This document shows positions 63,499 to 64,000 of a stretch of DNA of 64,000 nt, in pieces. Position 1 is the stretch's first letter. Each line of letters begins with the position of its first letter. Source of the DNA: Formivibrio citricus. GTDB taxonomy: Bacteria > Pseudomonadota > Gammaproteobacteria > Burkholderiales > Chitinibacteraceae. The stretch spans positions 1-64,000 of the forward strand of contig NZ_FOVE01000018.1 of the NCBI RefSeq assembly GCF_900115065.1. Reading direction: 5' to 3'. The notes below the pieces were generated by a model. That model had not been told where the DNA came from, did not search any database, and was given only the letters and a program-made list of their open reading frames with translations. The position numbers were made by a program, and so were the translations under genes.

Positions 63499-63625
63499 GG
63501 CCTTTTCGCCGATTCATTGATTTGAACGCGGATTATAGGCCGCCCGCATGGCTCTTGCACAAGCCATCCCTCTCCATTCGACAAACCGCTCCCAGGCTGG
63601 TTCAGTAATCGCGTGTTTCGATACC

Positions 63626-64000
63626 TCATACCACCCCCAACGCGCCCAGGATTGCGGCCATCGCCAGCCACCACAAGGGATTGTGGCGCAGGAAGTACGA
63701 GGCAACCGTGGTCGCCCCGGCAACGGCATAAAGCCCCCAGCCGGTCGCCGCCGTCGTCAGCAGCAAACAGCCGCTTCCCAACACCAACCCCACCGTGATC
63801 GGCGCCAGTCCGCGCTCGATCGCCTTGCGCCACGGAGAGCCCCGGAAACGATACCAGAGCTTGCCCACGCCAAAAGCGATGATCGAGGACGGCGTCACCA
63901 TGCCGATCATGCTGGCCAGTGCGCCGGGAACGCCCAGCAATTTCCAGCCGATAAGCGCAACGATCAATACGTTGGGGCCGGGAGCCGCCTGGGCGATGGC
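63626..64000 (-). CDS. Chromate transporter (ChrA family), partial
   Basis: The C-terminal 124 codons of a ChrA-type membrane protein whose N-terminal part lies beyond the right edge. The frame stays open to base 64000, reading AIAQAAPGPNVLIVALIGWK, the conserved PGP motif of the family, followed by three or four hydrophobic helices. It may export chromate or sulfate-like anions; short one-domain (CHR) versions act in pairs. The apparent internal start near 63967 is not used. Confidence 0.82.
   Translation of the reverse strand, partial: AIAQAAPGPNVLIVALIGWKLLGVPGALASMIGMVTPSSIIAFGVGKLWYRFRGSPWRKAIERGLAPITVGLVLGSGCLLLTTAATGWGLYAVAGATTVASYFLRHNPLWWLAMAAILGALGVV

Overview
The window is a contiguous piece of a GC-rich betaproteobacterial chromosome. 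The gene neighbourhoods (rplU-rpmA-obg divergent from ispB, hisE-HIT-tatABC, hemCDXY, DUF2782-thrB next to polA, ubiUVT) fit a Rhodocyclales or Nitrosomonadales type organism, but I cannot name a species from the sequence alone. Most of the window is housekeeping. Three regions are accessory: a three-gene SMC/condensin-like operon (1.2-6.0 kb), a seven-gene lipid/isoprenoid-type operon built around an HMG-CoA reductase (9.5-19.4 kb), and a complete pel exopolysaccharide operon (28.8-41.1 kb).

Layout. 29-6032 (minus): MksF/JetA-like, MksE/JetB-like and MksB/JetC-like genes, followed by a coupled THUMP-type rRNA methyltransferase. 6107-8081 (minus): obg, rpmA, rplU. 8286-9399 (plus): ispB and tRNA-Pro(CGG). 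9472-19374 (minus): HMG-CoA reductase, UbiA-type prenyltransferase, PEP-synthase-like phosphotransferase, BtaA-like aminocarboxypropyl transferase, a prenol/dolichol-kinase-like membrane protein, a GNAT enzyme and an acyl-AMP ligase. These are joined by stop/start overlaps or an 11-nt gap, so they should be one transcription unit. argH (minus) and argS-SPOR-dsbA (plus) follow, then a small exported protein and metY. 26267-28694 (plus) holds ubiU-ubiV-ubiT for oxygen-independent ubiquinone synthesis. 28753-41130 (minus) is pelABCDEFG in canonical order. 41424-44906 (minus): FAD-linked oxidase, thrB, DUF2782, LOG-family protein. polA (plus) follows.

47.7-49.7 kb is a repeat-rich pocket carrying an XRE/2TM protein and an exported alpha/beta hydrolase flanked by about 60-bp direct repeats. 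Then come a TRIC-family channel, an RcnB-like protein, hemC-hemD-hemX-hemY, sixA-ppk, yggX, a UPF0149 gene, a PglL/Wzy-type ligase, tatABC-HIT-hisE, and the C-terminal part of a ChrA-type transporter running off the right edge.

The most unusual content is the HMG-CoA reductase operon. Bacteria of this group are expected to make isoprenoids by the MEP pathway, and no other mevalonate gene is present here. The reductase keeps all four catalytic residues and is translationally coupled to prenyl-transfer, prenol-activation and lipid-headgroup type enzymes. I interpret it as an uncharacterised pathway for a membrane lipid or isoprenoid-like small molecule. Two long palindromic elements with a shared core (about 19.5 and 55.1 kb) and other dispersed repeats are also described.
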